Of a stretch of DNA of 64,000 nucleotides, positions 28,095-37,092 are shown piece by piece. The first letter of the stretch is position 1. The number at the start of each line of letters is the position of its first letter. The position numbers were made by a program, and so were the translations under genes. Source of the stretch: Melioribacteraceae bacterium (GTDB taxonomy: Bacteria > Bacteroidota > Ignavibacteria > Ignavibacteriales > Melioribacteraceae); the NCBI GenBank assembly GCA_021739765.1, contig JAIPBD010000012.1, positions 62,001 to 126,000 of the forward strand, written 5' to 3'. The notes beneath the pieces were generated by a model, which saw only the letters and a list, made by a program, of their open reading frames with translations, did not search any database and was not told the origin of the DNA.

Positions 28095-29641
28095 AACCAT
28101 TATTAATAATATATCATGATGGAAAAAAAGTAAGACTCTGTGTTTTTGAAAAACGCGAAAAAAAATATTTGCCCGTGAAACTCGCAACTTTATCAAGTGA
28201 GGAAGAGACAAAGGAACAGACGCAAAAGCCGGAATTTATGAGTAAGGCAAATTCAAATGTTGATTATAATGGTGAATTGACATTCGATGAATCCACTGAT
28301 TTTGAAATTGAGGTACCCGAAGAAAACACTTTCGACATACAACAACTTTCCGATTTTATAAGTCCTTACAATCTTAAAAAATTTCTCGTTGTTCCTGTAA
28401 TTTCTCAACCGGACGCGGAATATATTTTCACTAAGGGAAATTTTGGAGACGACAAAAAAAACGAACAACAACTGATTGCCGAGATCGAAGAGAGAAGAAC
28501 CTCCGAAATTGTTCGTGACCGGTTTTCATATCAAAAAGGAGCAGATTCTTTAGTTTCGGGAATGTATGTTCCATCAAGAATTCCGGCTTTAGATATATTT
28601 AATCAAGCTATAAGTTCAAGTCAGAACAAAAAGTATAAAATTTATTCCGTAAAAAGTGCTGAATTCTCACTTGGTCGTTTTTTAAAAGCAAATCATGATT
28701 TTGAGAATAATGAATACTCATTAATTATTCATTCAAATTCTTCAGTAACTAATCTTATATTTTTAAAGCAGTACGATACAATTCACACCGAACTCTTAAG
28801 AACCGACGAAAATTTAGAGGTAACGAACGGTTCAATAAGTTTCTCGAAAATTCTTTTGGGAATGGATAAAGCCGGTATCAGCAATATCGGAAACATCTTT
28901 ATTTGCGGCGAGGGAAAGTTTGATGAATTATTCATTATGCTTTATGAAGTTTTTCCGGATTCGAATATTGGCTTATTAAACCTCGACTCGATTGATACAT
29001 CGAAAGTAGATGGATTACATGACCAAAACATTTTGGAATATTCTGTTCCATTTGCTGTTGCTGCAGAAGTAATAGAAGAGATTGAAACGGGTAAAGTTGG
29101 AACGAAACTAGTTCCGGGCGGGATCTATTCAACAAAACGGTCATTACAAATTGGCTGGCCGGTTTTTATTCTTATTCCGCTCCTTTTTTTAGTTGCCTAT
29201 CATTTTACCCAGAAGCTGCTTACCAACGAAATTGAGCTGAAGAAAATTCAATCAAATGTTATGCAGTTGGAAGCCGAAAGAGAATTATACAAAGATGATC
29301 TCAATGATATCAGCAATCTTTCTCAACGTGTAAATAATTTTGACGGAACTATTTCGACTTTGAGAAAAGTGACTTCACAGTCATCAAATATCACCCGCAC
29401 CGTTGATGAAATTGTAAAATATATAAGTAGCAATAGAAGTTTGTGGTTGACTGATTTCAAATATGAAAAGACCGGTAAACTTAATATTTCCGGTTATTCT
29501 CTTGATAGAAAACATATAACCAAATTTGCGGATTTGATGAATTCAACAACAATTGAAAAAATTATTTATGAACCACTTCGGGAATTTAAAGCTTTCGGTT
29601 TTAATCTTGTAATTAATACGGAAGTATCAAATGAAAGATAA
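28091..29641 (+). CDS. PilM-PilN / GspL-like fusion protein
   Basis: A 516-residue protein starting at a TTG that overlaps the previous stop (TTGA). The first 340 residues look like a diverged PilM/GspL actin-like cytoplasmic domain, interrupted by an acidic insert at about 37-90. One membrane helix follows (about 357-377, WPVFILIPLLFLVAYHF), then a coiled coil and a periplasmic PilN-like domain (SNRSLWLTDFKYEK, GYSLDRKHITKFAD). In many pilus systems PilM and PilN are separate; this single chain has the GspL layout. It should link the ATPase to the periplasmic alignment complex. Confidence 0.8.
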   Translation: MKPLLIIYHDGKKVRLCVFEKREKKYLPVKLATLSSEEETKEQTQKPEFMSKANSNVDYNGELTFDESTDFEIEVPEENTFDIQQLSDFISPYNLKKFLVVPVISQPDAEYIFTKGNFGDDKKNEQQLIAEIEERRTSEIVRDRFSYQKGADSLVSGMYVPSRIPALDIFNQAISSSQNKKYKIYSVKSAEFSLGRFLKANHDFENNEYSLIIHSNSSVTNLIFLKQYDTIHTELLRTDENLEVTNGSISFSKILLGMDKAGISNIGNIFICGEGKFDELFIMLYEVFPDSNIGLLNLDSIDTSKVDGLHDQNILEYSVPFAVAAEVIEEIETGKVGTKLVPGGIYSTKRSLQIGWPVFILIPLLFLVAYHFTQKLLTNEIELKKIQSNVMQLEAERELYKDDLNDISNLSQRVNNFDGTISTLRKVTSQSSNITRTVDEIVKYISSNRSLWLTDFKYEKTGKLNISGYSLDRKHITKFADLMNSTTIEKIIYEPLREFKAFGFNLVINTEVSNER

Positions 29642-30521
29642 AAAATTATTGAACACGTTTATTTTATTTGGGCTTTTCGTTGTTATTAACGTAGCTGGAT
29701 TTTATTACACGGAAATGTACCAGAGTGATGAAATCACAAGCGCAAAGGAAAAATTTGCAAAATTAATCGCCGAAAGAATTGAACCGGAATATATCTACGA
29801 AACGCTTGCCGATTTAAAAGAAAGATCCAAAAGTCTTGACGAATTGTTAAAAAAGGAAGATCATCTGATTCCGCAAAACTTATCCCAATCATCTCTGTTT
29901 ACTTATGTCGATAACCTTTCACAGACTTATTCAAAGTATTCACATTGTGATATGGTGTTTCGCGGTATTGAAACGGAAAATGAATTCGAGATTCAAAAAT
30001 ATGAATTAAGCGGAGTTGCACGGTTTAAAGACTTCTACAAGTTGATACTTAATATTGAATCCGGAGTTGAATTTAAAAGAATAGAAGATTTATCAATTTC
30101 AGACATCCTCCAATTGAGCGATGATGATTATCCGATGCAATTGGTGAAATTTTCTATGTTGGTTTCGGTTTATTCTTCACCATCAAATAAATTTATGACT
30201 GTAGATGGCGTCAACCAAAATTTTCTGAACAAGGATATTTACAACATATTTTTCCCTCTGATAAGAAATGAAGTTCCACCAAATAAAGACAACCTTCTCG
30301 ATGTAGCAAACGCAAAATTATTAGCGCTAATTCCCGAAGGTGCTTACATAAGTGATTCCAAAGGAGGTTCGTATTTACTGAAGGAAGGAGAGGCTGTATA
30401 TCTGGGTTATTTGGTGAAAATAAATTTTGTGACGGAAGAGGTTCAATTTGTGATTAACAGAGGAGGATTAGTTGAAAAAATTACTCTAACTCTGGAATCG
30501 GATGAAGGAGTGAAAAAATGA
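29631..30521 (+). CDS. PilO-like alignment-complex protein
   Basis: A 296-residue bitopic protein: a short cytoplasmic start, one membrane helix (about 7-28, TFILFGLFVVINVAGFYY), a coiled coil (about 32-80) and a ferredoxin-like periplasmic domain with the PilO pattern FTYVDNLSQTYSKYS and YELSGVARFKDFYKLI. It overlaps the upstream gene by 11 bases and the secretin gene by four. It most likely pairs with the PilN-like domain of the previous protein. The last 100 residues have no obvious counterpart in standard PilO. Confidence 0.75.
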   Translation: MKDKKLLNTFILFGLFVVINVAGFYYTEMYQSDEITSAKEKFAKLIAERIEPEYIYETLADLKERSKSLDELLKKEDHLIPQNLSQSSLFTYVDNLSQTYSKYSHCDMVFRGIETENEFEIQKYELSGVARFKDFYKLILNIESGVEFKRIEDLSISDILQLSDDDYPMQLVKFSMLVSVYSSPSNKFMTVDGVNQNFLNKDIYNIFFPLIRNEVPPNKDNLLDVANAKLLALIPEGAYISDSKGGSYLLKEGEAVYLGYLVKINFVTEEVQFVINRGGLVEKITLTLESDEGVKK

Positions 30522-31747
30522 AAACTATTTTAAGATTTTTAGTAATTATGCTATTGATACAAATTCAAATATATTCACAATCATATTTTGAATCTAAATT
30601 AAGTGGTTATACGGACCCATCAGATTTGATAACCTTATCCGAAGTGATTCCTTTTGATACCGCGATTGAAATTTTGAACAAAGTGAGTTATGCAAAAACC
30701 GGACGAAAAATAATATTGAACAGCAACTACAGAGCACCGATCGGGATAAAAATTGACGGAGTATCATACCAAAAAGCGCTCCGAATTCTTGTGCAGTACC
30801 ACAATCTTGAGTTCATCGAAACCGAATCAGCTATTATTGTAAGGGATAAACAAGAACTGGAAAAATTTCAGGAGAGTGATACATACGCTGGAATTGATTC
30901 TCGGGAAGTGAAAATCCATGCGGTGTTTTTTGAAGCTAATATTAACGAAATGGATGAACGAGGAATAAATTGGCAATGGCTCTTTTCGGGCTCCAATATT
31001 TCGGGCGATTCCGACCTTCGCACTTATGGTTTGCTTGAACCAGGTTCCAGCACAACCGGCGAAAAGGAAATCCCTCCGGACTTTCTAACTCAAATTACCG
31101 CAGATGTTTCTGCCGGAGCTTTTTCCGGGACGGCAACAGCGGCATTTAAATTATTTGAAACTGAAAATCTCGGTGAAATTATTGCGAAGCCTTCAATAAC
31201 AGTCAGAAATAAACAGAAGGGTAGAATTCAAATTGGTTCTGATATTTCAATTAAACAGCGTGATTTTGCCGGAAATATTATTGATGAGTTTTATTCGACA
31301 GGAACAATTATTCAAGTAACGCCCTACATTTATGAGGAGGACGAAGTTGATTACGTCCTTCTAAAACTGATAGTTGAAAGAAGTTCTGCCGCACCGGATG
31401 TGCTAAGTACCGAGATAACAAAAACAATGGCTGAAACAGAAATATTAATGTTAGATGGTGAAGAAACTGTTATCGGAGGTTTATTTATAAATGAAGAATC
31501 CACCGTGAGAAGAGGTGTTCCTATCTTAAAAGACCTGCCATGGTGGGTGTTTGGGCTTCGTTATTTAACCGGGTATGAACAAGTATCCTTGGTCAAAAAA
31601 GAAGTGATAATTTTAATTGAAACTGATATTATTCCTTCGCTTCGTGAAAGATTTGCATCAAGCAAGGAAACGAACCTGATTAAAAAACAATATGAAGAGG
31701 ATGAAAGCAAACTTAAGACTTATAAAGTGAAACCTTCAGAGAAGTAA
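30518..31747 (+). CDS. Short secretin (GspD/PilQ family)
   Basis: A 409-residue outer-membrane channel protein. A signal peptide (about 1-20) leads to an N0/STN-like domain (DTAIEILNKVSYAKTGRKI, ALRILVQYHNLEF), one linker and the secretin beta-barrel (REVKIHAVFFEANI, KPSITVRNKQKGRIQIGSD, MLDGEETVIGGLF, RRGVPILKDLPWW). The usual string of N1-N3 domains and the AMIN domains of PilQ are missing, so it is well below the usual length. It is the last machinery gene of the plus-strand operon. Confidence 0.88.
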   Translation: MKTILRFLVIMLLIQIQIYSQSYFESKLSGYTDPSDLITLSEVIPFDTAIEILNKVSYAKTGRKIILNSNYRAPIGIKIDGVSYQKALRILVQYHNLEFIETESAIIVRDKQELEKFQESDTYAGIDSREVKIHAVFFEANINEMDERGINWQWLFSGSNISGDSDLRTYGLLEPGSSTTGEKEIPPDFLTQITADVSAGAFSGTATAAFKLFETENLGEIIAKPSITVRNKQKGRIQIGSDISIKQRDFAGNIIDEFYSTGTIIQVTPYIYEEDEVDYVLLKLIVERSSAAPDVLSTEITKTMAETEILMLDGEETVIGGLFINEESTVRRGVPILKDLPWWVFGLRYLTGYEQVSLVKKEVIILIETDIIPSLRERFASSKETNLIKKQYEEDESKLKTYKVKPSEK

Positions 31748-31783
31748 CTAATTATTGAAATTTTCGAATAACAGAGCTGATTC

Positions 31784-32473
31784 GTGATAAATGAAATGCT
31801 GTCTATATCGGAACCGTCTGAATTTACAATTCTTGTTGTCGATGATCAAGAATCGAATACTTTCTTTATTGAAAAGATATTGAACCGCTATGGTTATAAT
31901 ACTTTCCCTGCTCATAGTGGAAAAGACGCAATAAAGTTTGTGGAGGATGAGTGCCCGGATTTGGTTCTTTTAGATGTGATGATGCCGGACCTTTCGGGAA
32001 TTGAAGTTTGTGAGGTTCTCTCTCAAAATCATTTGGCTCAAAACATTCCCATTATTTTGGTTACCGCATTGGTTCAACCAACCGATCTGAAGCAGGGATT
32101 CGATGCGGGCGCGTATGACTATATCAAAAAGCCGTTCGATAATATTGAATTACTCGCCAGGGTAAATTCGGCAATAAGAGTGAAAGAGAATAATCGATTG
32201 AGAGTGGAACAAGAAAAATTAAAAACCTTTGCCGCAACAATTTATACGGCAAATTATCAACTCGTTCAGCCACTAACTCATATTAGATTGTCGATAAACG
32301 CGCTACAACGAGAGCTTAAAAAAGAAGAAATTTCACATGAGATAGTTGGTAAGAAATTAAATATTCTGGAAAAGTCGAGTAATGAGATTATCGAATTTCT
32401 TGAAAAATTTGCCTCGATTAAAAATCCCGAACTTACAGACTATGTAAATAACCTCAAAATGATTCGTTTCTAG
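31784..32473 (+). CDS. Response regulator with degenerate histidine-kinase dimerisation helices
   Basis: About 229 residues from a GTG (an in-frame ATG at 31796 is the alternative). Residues 10-130 are a complete receiver (ILVVDDQESN, LVLLDVMMPDLSG, LVTALV, KKPFDN). The C-terminal 95 residues form a coiled coil and a two-helix segment whose line ANYQLVQPLTHI matches the H-box of histidine kinases but with Tyr/Gln where His-Glu should be. No ATP-binding domain follows. It may act by docking to a kinase or partner protein rather than on DNA. Confidence 0.85.
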   Translation: MINEMLSISEPSEFTILVVDDQESNTFFIEKILNRYGYNTFPAHSGKDAIKFVEDECPDLVLLDVMMPDLSGIEVCEVLSQNHLAQNIPIILVTALVQPTDLKQGFDAGAYDYIKKPFDNIELLARVNSAIRVKENNRLRVEQEKLKTFAATIYTANYQLVQPLTHIRLSINALQRELKKEEISHEIVGKKLNILEKSSNEIIEFLEKFASIKNPELTDYVNNLKMIRF

Positions 32474-32550
32474 TTTGGCGTAAAAATGAGACGTGCTAAA
32501 AATTTATTCGAATTTCGTTCCTTCAGAATGATAACCGTTAAGGTGTTTTT

Positions 32551-33921
32551 CTAGTTGGCATAACGCTTTAATTTATACTTTTTGATCTTAGAATAAAGAG
32601 TTTTTTGGCTTACACCCAAAGCGAGCGAGCACTCCACTCGGTTCCAGCTATATTTTTCGAGAATATTTCTGTAATGGATCTTTTCTAATTCTTCAATCTT
32701 TAGGATGTTATTCGGCATTGAATATTCAAAATTCTCATCAACTTGTGACGCAGTTCCGGGAAGTGCCAAATCTTCCGGTTTAATATCCTCGTCCTGTGAA
32801 AAGATGATCGCCCGTTCGATAATATGCTGAAGCTCTCTAATGTTGCCGGGAAAGTTATAATCCATCAATGTGTTAATTGCGCTTCCGGTAATTCGTTTAG
32901 GTGATTTGCTTGAACATTTTCGTTGCAGAAAAAAATTTGCGAGGATTGGCACATCTTCCAGTCGTTCAGAAAGAGCTGGAACCGTGAGGGTAATTACATT
33001 TAATCTATAGAGAAGATCACGTCTAAAATTTCCTAATTCTACTTCATCTTCGAGAATTCGGTTAGTTGCCGCAATTATTCTGACATTCGATTTTAGATTT
33101 TGTACTCCTCCGACTCTTCTAAATTCACCTTTTTCAAGGAACCTTAATAATTTTGGCTGCATAGCAATGCTCAGTTCACCGATTTCATCCAGAAAAAGAG
33201 TTCCGTCATTAGCGACTTCAACTAATCCTTGTTTACCCGTTTTGGCATCCGTAAAGGCTCCTTTTTCATGTCCGAATAATTCAGTTTCGATCAACTGATC
33301 CGGCAGAGATGCGCAGTTGATAGTGATAAAAGGTTTCTGCGATCTATTAGAATTTTTATGCAGATATTCAGCGAACAGTTCTTTCCCTGTGCCGGTTTCA
33401 CCTTGAACTAATATGTTTGAGTCTGAAATTGCTGCCCGTTTACCCAATTCTAAAACGGACTTTATTTTTTCACTCTCACCGATAATTATTCCCGGTTCCA
33501 TTCTTTCAATTTTGGATCGTAAGACAGCATTATTTACGATCAGTTCTTTGTGTTTAATCGCTTGATTCATTCTGACTAACAACTGGTCGTAATCATAAGG
33601 TTTAGTTACAAAATCATAAGCTCCCAGTTTCATACATTTTACGGCGGTACGAATATCGATTTTTCCGGTAAGCACAATAATTTGCAGCATCGGTTTATTT
33701 TCGAGAACATATTTCAGCACATCCTCGCCACTTACTTTCTGCATTTCCAAATCCAGAAGTAACAAATCGTAATTTGAAAGTCCAATTTTTTCAATTGCAT
33801 CTTTACCATCAAAAACAACATCTACAATAAATCCATCATCTTTTAATTCATCTTTTAATAAATCGCACAACACTTCGTCATCGTCTGCGATTAATACTCT
33901 GTTTTTAATTTCCTCACTCAT
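32551..33921 (-). CDS. NtrC-family sigma-54-dependent response regulator
   Basis: A 456-residue regulator: receiver (about 7-120, LIADDDEVLCD, LLLDLEM, TKPYD), AAA+ domain with Walker A GETGTGKE, the sigma-54 contact loop GAFTDA (variant of GAFTGA with Asp at the fifth position), Walker B GTLFLDEIGEL and arginine fingers, and a C-terminal Fis-type helix-turn-helix (VECSLALGVSQKTLYSKI). It is co-directional with the three minor-pilin-like genes, 29 bases downstream of them. It is the natural candidate to activate the sigma-54-like sites at 20734 and 23215. Confidence 0.93.
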   Translation of the reverse strand: MSEEIKNRVLIADDDEVLCDLLKDELKDDGFIVDVVFDGKDAIEKIGLSNYDLLLLDLEMQKVSGEDVLKYVLENKPMLQIIVLTGKIDIRTAVKCMKLGAYDFVTKPYDYDQLLVRMNQAIKHKELIVNNAVLRSKIERMEPGIIIGESEKIKSVLELGKRAAISDSNILVQGETGTGKELFAEYLHKNSNRSQKPFITINCASLPDQLIETELFGHEKGAFTDAKTGKQGLVEVANDGTLFLDEIGELSIAMQPKLLRFLEKGEFRRVGGVQNLKSNVRIIAATNRILEDEVELGNFRRDLLYRLNVITLTVPALSERLEDVPILANFFLQRKCSSKSPKRITGSAINTLMDYNFPGNIRELQHIIERAIIFSQDEDIKPEDLALPGTASQVDENFEYSMPNNILKIEELEKIHYRNILEKYSWNRVECSLALGVSQKTLYSKIKKYKLKRYAN

Positions 33922-33950
33922 TAGACTTCCTATAATTAGAATTGAATGTG

Positions 33951-35201
33951 TTATTCATACCAGGAAACGATTTCAAATGTACCTGTTCCGGGAAAACTTG
34001 GTGGCGAGGTGATCATGAAACGATCATCATACTTATACTTTTTGGAGAATCCTGATTGAATACTACCGCCACCGAATGTACCAACAGCTTTTCTGGTACT
34101 TTGGATAATTCCTCCCAACAAATTGATGGACCCGCTTGGCGGACGTGATGAATAGTTCTCAGCCCCGAAACCTCCGTTTTCAGCGTAAAGAGAGCCTTGA
34201 ATATTTATATCAGAATTATTTGCCGCATTATCGGAAATCCAAATGTTTTGTTCTGTAATCAATCCGAAAATATCTGATGAGTTTACATTTGTGATAGGAT
34301 CGTCCAAATAAGTAATGTCATTATCAATATATACTGAACCGTGTGAACCAGAACCGGATACTCCTACGGTAATTTGACCGGAGATTATTCCTTTTATTCT
34401 TACGGTTCCTTCATCAACGAAAATTACTCCGTTCGATGTAATATCTGAAACTAATACTGTAGTGTCTTGATCGGAATCGTGGAATTTATATTTCAGACTG
34501 TCGCCAACAAAATTTAAAAATACTGTATCCTGACCGGTAAATTTGAAACCGGAATCATCAGCGTCGGTTTCAACTTCGTCAACACCATTATTTGGAAGCG
34601 GAAGATCGATTCCCTGTTCAAATCCACCATAAAATTTAGGATCCGCGGTACTCACCCAAGTTCTGTTCCACCACCAACCCGACCAATACCCATTTTCATA
34701 CAGTCCATCTCTACATGTTGCTTTTCCAAAAAAGACAGGGCTTTGGTCAACGCGCAAATAACCTTGAATATGAGTCGGACCCCAAACGGTATCTCCGCTT
34801 GTCCACCAAATTCCGGAAGGTTCATAACCACTGTAATAGCTGAATTTGGAGAATTTACTTGGTTGTAGAGTTACTTCTACCGTTTTAGTTTCATTTAAGT
34901 ATGTTGCGGTACTCGTTAGCTTTTTAATGTTTTTTGCATAATCAAGAGTTTGAACGGAAACACTGTATGTTCCACCCGCGAAATCAATATTTGAATAACC
35001 ACTGTTCCAGGTAGGATCAAAGAATAATTGATTTGCGGCAATATTTGCGCCACTGACAGCAATATTGTGCAGTACGGTTTCTTCGTAATAGTCTGATAGG
35101 TTTCCAACGGCGGTTGTTGTCAACTGTCCAAATCTATGACCTGCAACGAGGAAGATGATACTAAATCCCATCAGCAAAAATAATGAAGCTTTTCCGGTCA
35201 T
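33951..35201 (-). CDS. Minor-pilin-like protein (PilX-like)
   Basis: A 416-residue protein that opens with MTG and a hydrophobic helix (KASLFLLMGFSIIFLVAG), as in type IV minor pilins with a very short leader. A helical region (about 30-70) is followed by a beta-rich domain with Asp/Gly-rich stretches (NGVDEVETDADDSG, GIISGQITVGVSGSG) that resembles right-handed beta-helix segments. It ends a three-gene unit with the next two proteins. A tip adhesin or pilus-initiation role is an inference from size and position. Confidence 0.75.
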   Translation of the reverse strand: MTGKASLFLLMGFSIIFLVAGHRFGQLTTTAVGNLSDYYEETVLHNIAVSGANIAANQLFFDPTWNSGYSNIDFAGGTYSVSVQTLDYAKNIKKLTSTATYLNETKTVEVTLQPSKFSKFSYYSGYEPSGIWWTSGDTVWGPTHIQGYLRVDQSPVFFGKATCRDGLYENGYWSGWWWNRTWVSTADPKFYGGFEQGIDLPLPNNGVDEVETDADDSGFKFTGQDTVFLNFVGDSLKYKFHDSDQDTTVLVSDITSNGVIFVDEGTVRIKGIISGQITVGVSGSGSHGSVYIDNDITYLDDPITNVNSSDIFGLITEQNIWISDNAANNSDINIQGSLYAENGGFGAENYSSRPPSGSINLLGGIIQSTRKAVGTFGGGSIQSGFSKKYKYDDRFMITSPPSFPGTGTFEIVSWYE

Positions 35202-35203
35202 TT

Positions 35204-35803
35204 TTATCGGTTCCTTAAATTTCTTGCGGTCAACCTCAATTGTCTCCAGAAAACAGCGGTATAGACATCGTTGTATGCTGAAGTGTTTTCAGCCGTGATA
35301 TCAATTTGAATAGTATAAATCTCGCCGGTTTGTTGTATTGGAAATGAAAGTGTATCTCCAAGCGAATTAAAATAAGTTATTTCGAATTGTGTAATACCAA
35401 GATTAGAACCATCGGGCGTGGCATTGTTTTCAACACGATAAAGTAATCTATCTCTGGGATTTTGTGTCTGGTTCAATTCACTTGTATCACCAAGATAATA
35501 ATGTAATGAGTCGACGTTACCATCGGAATTAACATCAGTCAAAAACTTGATACCATTTGAATCAGCAACTAAAATTGAATTTGTGGGAACCGGAATTTTC
35601 TGCCAATCATTGCAAAACCCAATTTTGCGAAAATCATGTTCTAACAATAGGACTGTCTCCACGATGTTTTGTTGAACAATTAACTCACCGCTATTGGAAA
35701 ACATGTTCTCGACGGTACTATCATTAAGTCGATAGAGAGTTAACAGTAAAATTCCTCCGATAATCATCGAGCCGAATATGTCTATAAATGTGCTTGTTCC
35801 CAT
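35204..35803 (-). CDS. Minor-pilin-like protein (PilW-like)
   Basis: A 199-residue protein starting MG followed by TSTFIDIFGSMIIGGILLLTL, one N-terminal membrane helix in the pilin position. The rest is soluble and beta-rich (SNGIKFLTDVNSDGNVDS, GITQFEITYFNSLGD, FWRQLRLTARNLRNR), like PilW/GspJ-type minor subunits. It is two bases from both neighbours in the operon, which points to translational coupling. Assignment rests on position, helix and fold impression rather than a diagnostic motif. Confidence 0.72.
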   Translation of the reverse strand: MGTSTFIDIFGSMIIGGILLLTLYRLNDSTVENMFSNSGELIVQQNIVETVLLLEHDFRKIGFCNDWQKIPVPTNSILVADSNGIKFLTDVNSDGNVDSLHYYLGDTSELNQTQNPRDRLLYRVENNATPDGSNLGITQFEITYFNSLGDTLSFPIQQTGEIYTIQIDITAENTSAYNDVYTAVFWRQLRLTARNLRNR

Positions 35804-35804
35804 C

Positions 35805-36299
35805 TTATCTGAAGTACCAATAACTAAAAATCGAAGATATTTGGATTGTATCTTTCATTGACTCACTGCTCACCATCACAGTAATTCTTTTGTGCCATGT
35901 AGGTGTGTTTGATACTAACTCCGGTGAAGACGGATTAATATAAGTTACCACGGCACTTACATTAAAAATCGCGGATGGCATTGTTGAATCGATTTGAGAA
36001 TAGCCGTTGTAATCATCAAAATCATTATAATCTAAATGATTTTCATTCATTGCCGGGCCCAAACCCAAAGCGGGAGTCAAATCATTGAGATTTCCAACAA
36101 AAGCACTATCTGTTTTTGTATCAAATGCTTTACTGTTTGCTTCCTCAATCAATGATGTTGCCAGTGAAACAGCCAACACTCCGAACTTCGTATCCATTAG
36201 CATGGAATTTGTAGTTAGAAATGTATTGCTGACTCTAAGCACTAAAACAGAGAGTAGAGAAAATGCGCAAATTGAAAGTAATGTTTGTCCGGTTCCCAT
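35805..36299 (-). CDS. Minor-pilin-like protein (PilV-like)
   Basis: A 164-residue protein starting MG then TGQTLLSICAFSLLSVLVLRV, again a pilin-like helix with a minimal leader. The soluble domain carries DTKFGVLAVSLATSLIEEA and a beta-strand region ending in KDTIQISSIFSYWYFR. It is the first gene of the minus-strand unit that continues with the PilW-like, PilX-like and sigma-54 activator genes. Its size and order resemble the minor pilin sets (pilV-pilW-pilX) of type IV pili. Confidence 0.72.
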   Translation of the reverse strand: MGTGQTLLSICAFSLLSVLVLRVSNTFLTTNSMLMDTKFGVLAVSLATSLIEEANSKAFDTKTDSAFVGNLNDLTPALGLGPAMNENHLDYNDFDDYNGYSQIDSTMPSAIFNVSAVVTYINPSSPELVSNTPTWHKRITVMVSSESMKDTIQISSIFSYWYFR

Positions 36300-36403
36300 T
36301 TTTTATCATTATTATTGTTCAACTAGAACTACAATTACTGTGCTAAATAAATCTTTGTTTTTGGGTGAAATTGTAAATGAAATTTTTCGATCAGTATTTT
36401 TTA

Positions 36404-36420
36404 CAAGTAATAAATACTTG
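36404..36420. promoter_or_regulatory. Inverted repeat in a divergent promoter region
   Basis: CAAGTA and TACTTG flank five bases (ATAAA) and lie between the divergent minor-pilin operon and the methyltransferase gene, about 25 bases before the start at 36445. The form suits a dimeric regulator, but no specific factor can be named. Confidence 0.3.
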
Positions 36421-36444
36421 ATAATTACCTAAGGAGTAACTTTT

Positions 36445-37029
36445 ATGGATCCGGTAAATATTATTTTCGCTGTTGTGTTTTTTCTCTCTTTTGCTTCGAA
36501 TTTTAACAAATCGAAAAAAGGATTAAAGAAAAAAAACACACTCATAGAAAACAAGTCTAAGAGCATTCTTCAAACATTACCTCTAAATGTTGCCGCGATA
36601 GTTGTGTTACTTCAGATCCTCGGTATTTTTGATATTGGCAGAATTTCCAATAACTGGGATTTACAAATTTTGCGATTGGCCTTTATTCTGGTTTATGTCG
36701 CAAGTTCATACTACATCTTAATTGCGCAAAAAACGCTTGGTGATAATTATCACTCTGAATTGGTAATTTATAGAGATGATAAACTGGTTACGAATGGCAT
36801 TTACAAATTTATTCGTCATCCGATATATTTATTTCAACTTGTTGCTGACTTTGCGGCCGGAATTGTTTTGCTAAATTTTATAATTCTACCGGTTGTTATA
36901 TTTATTGAATTACCGTTGTTTTATATGAGAGCAAAAGAAGAAGAGGCAATGTTGTCGCAGCATTTTAAAGCGGGGTACAATGATTATGTTAAAAAGAGTG
37001 GTTTCTTTTCCCCTAAACTTAGAAGTTGA
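36445..37029 (+). CDS. Isoprenylcysteine carboxyl methyltransferase-family membrane protein
   Basis: A 194-residue membrane protein with about five hydrophobic segments. The C-terminal half has the family signature: GDNYHSELV, LVTNGIYKFIRHPIYL and EEEAMLSQHFKAGYNDY, which form the SAM-binding site in ICMT-type phospholipid and protein methyltransferases. The ribosome binding site is AAGGAG. Bacterial members mostly have unknown substrates. It stands alone between the pilus locus and a bidirectional terminator. Confidence 0.85.
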   Translation: MDPVNIIFAVVFFLSFASNFNKSKKGLKKKNTLIENKSKSILQTLPLNVAAIVVLLQILGIFDIGRISNNWDLQILRLAFILVYVASSYYILIAQKTLGDNYHSELVIYRDDKLVTNGIYKFIRHPIYLFQLVADFAAGIVLLNFIILPVVIFIELPLFYMRAKEEEAMLSQHFKAGYNDYVKKSGFFSPKLRS

Positions 37030-37035
37030 TCGATC

Positions 37036-37075
37036 AAAAAAAAAGCTTGTAATCAAATTGATCACAAGCTTTTTT
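37036..37075. terminator. Bidirectional intrinsic terminator
   Basis: GCTTGT at 37045-37050 pairs with ACAAGC at 37064-37069, the stem extending inward through ATCAA/TTGAT past one mismatch. Nine A residues before it and six or more T residues after it give a proper tail for both of the convergent genes. Confidence 0.85.
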
Positions 37076-37092
37076 AATAGATTAATTTCTAA

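Noticed and set aside
33100-33320. GAFTDA in the sigma-54 activator as an inactivating change
   Set aside because: Asp at the fifth position of this loop is a known natural variant among active members of the family, so I did not treat it as loss of function.
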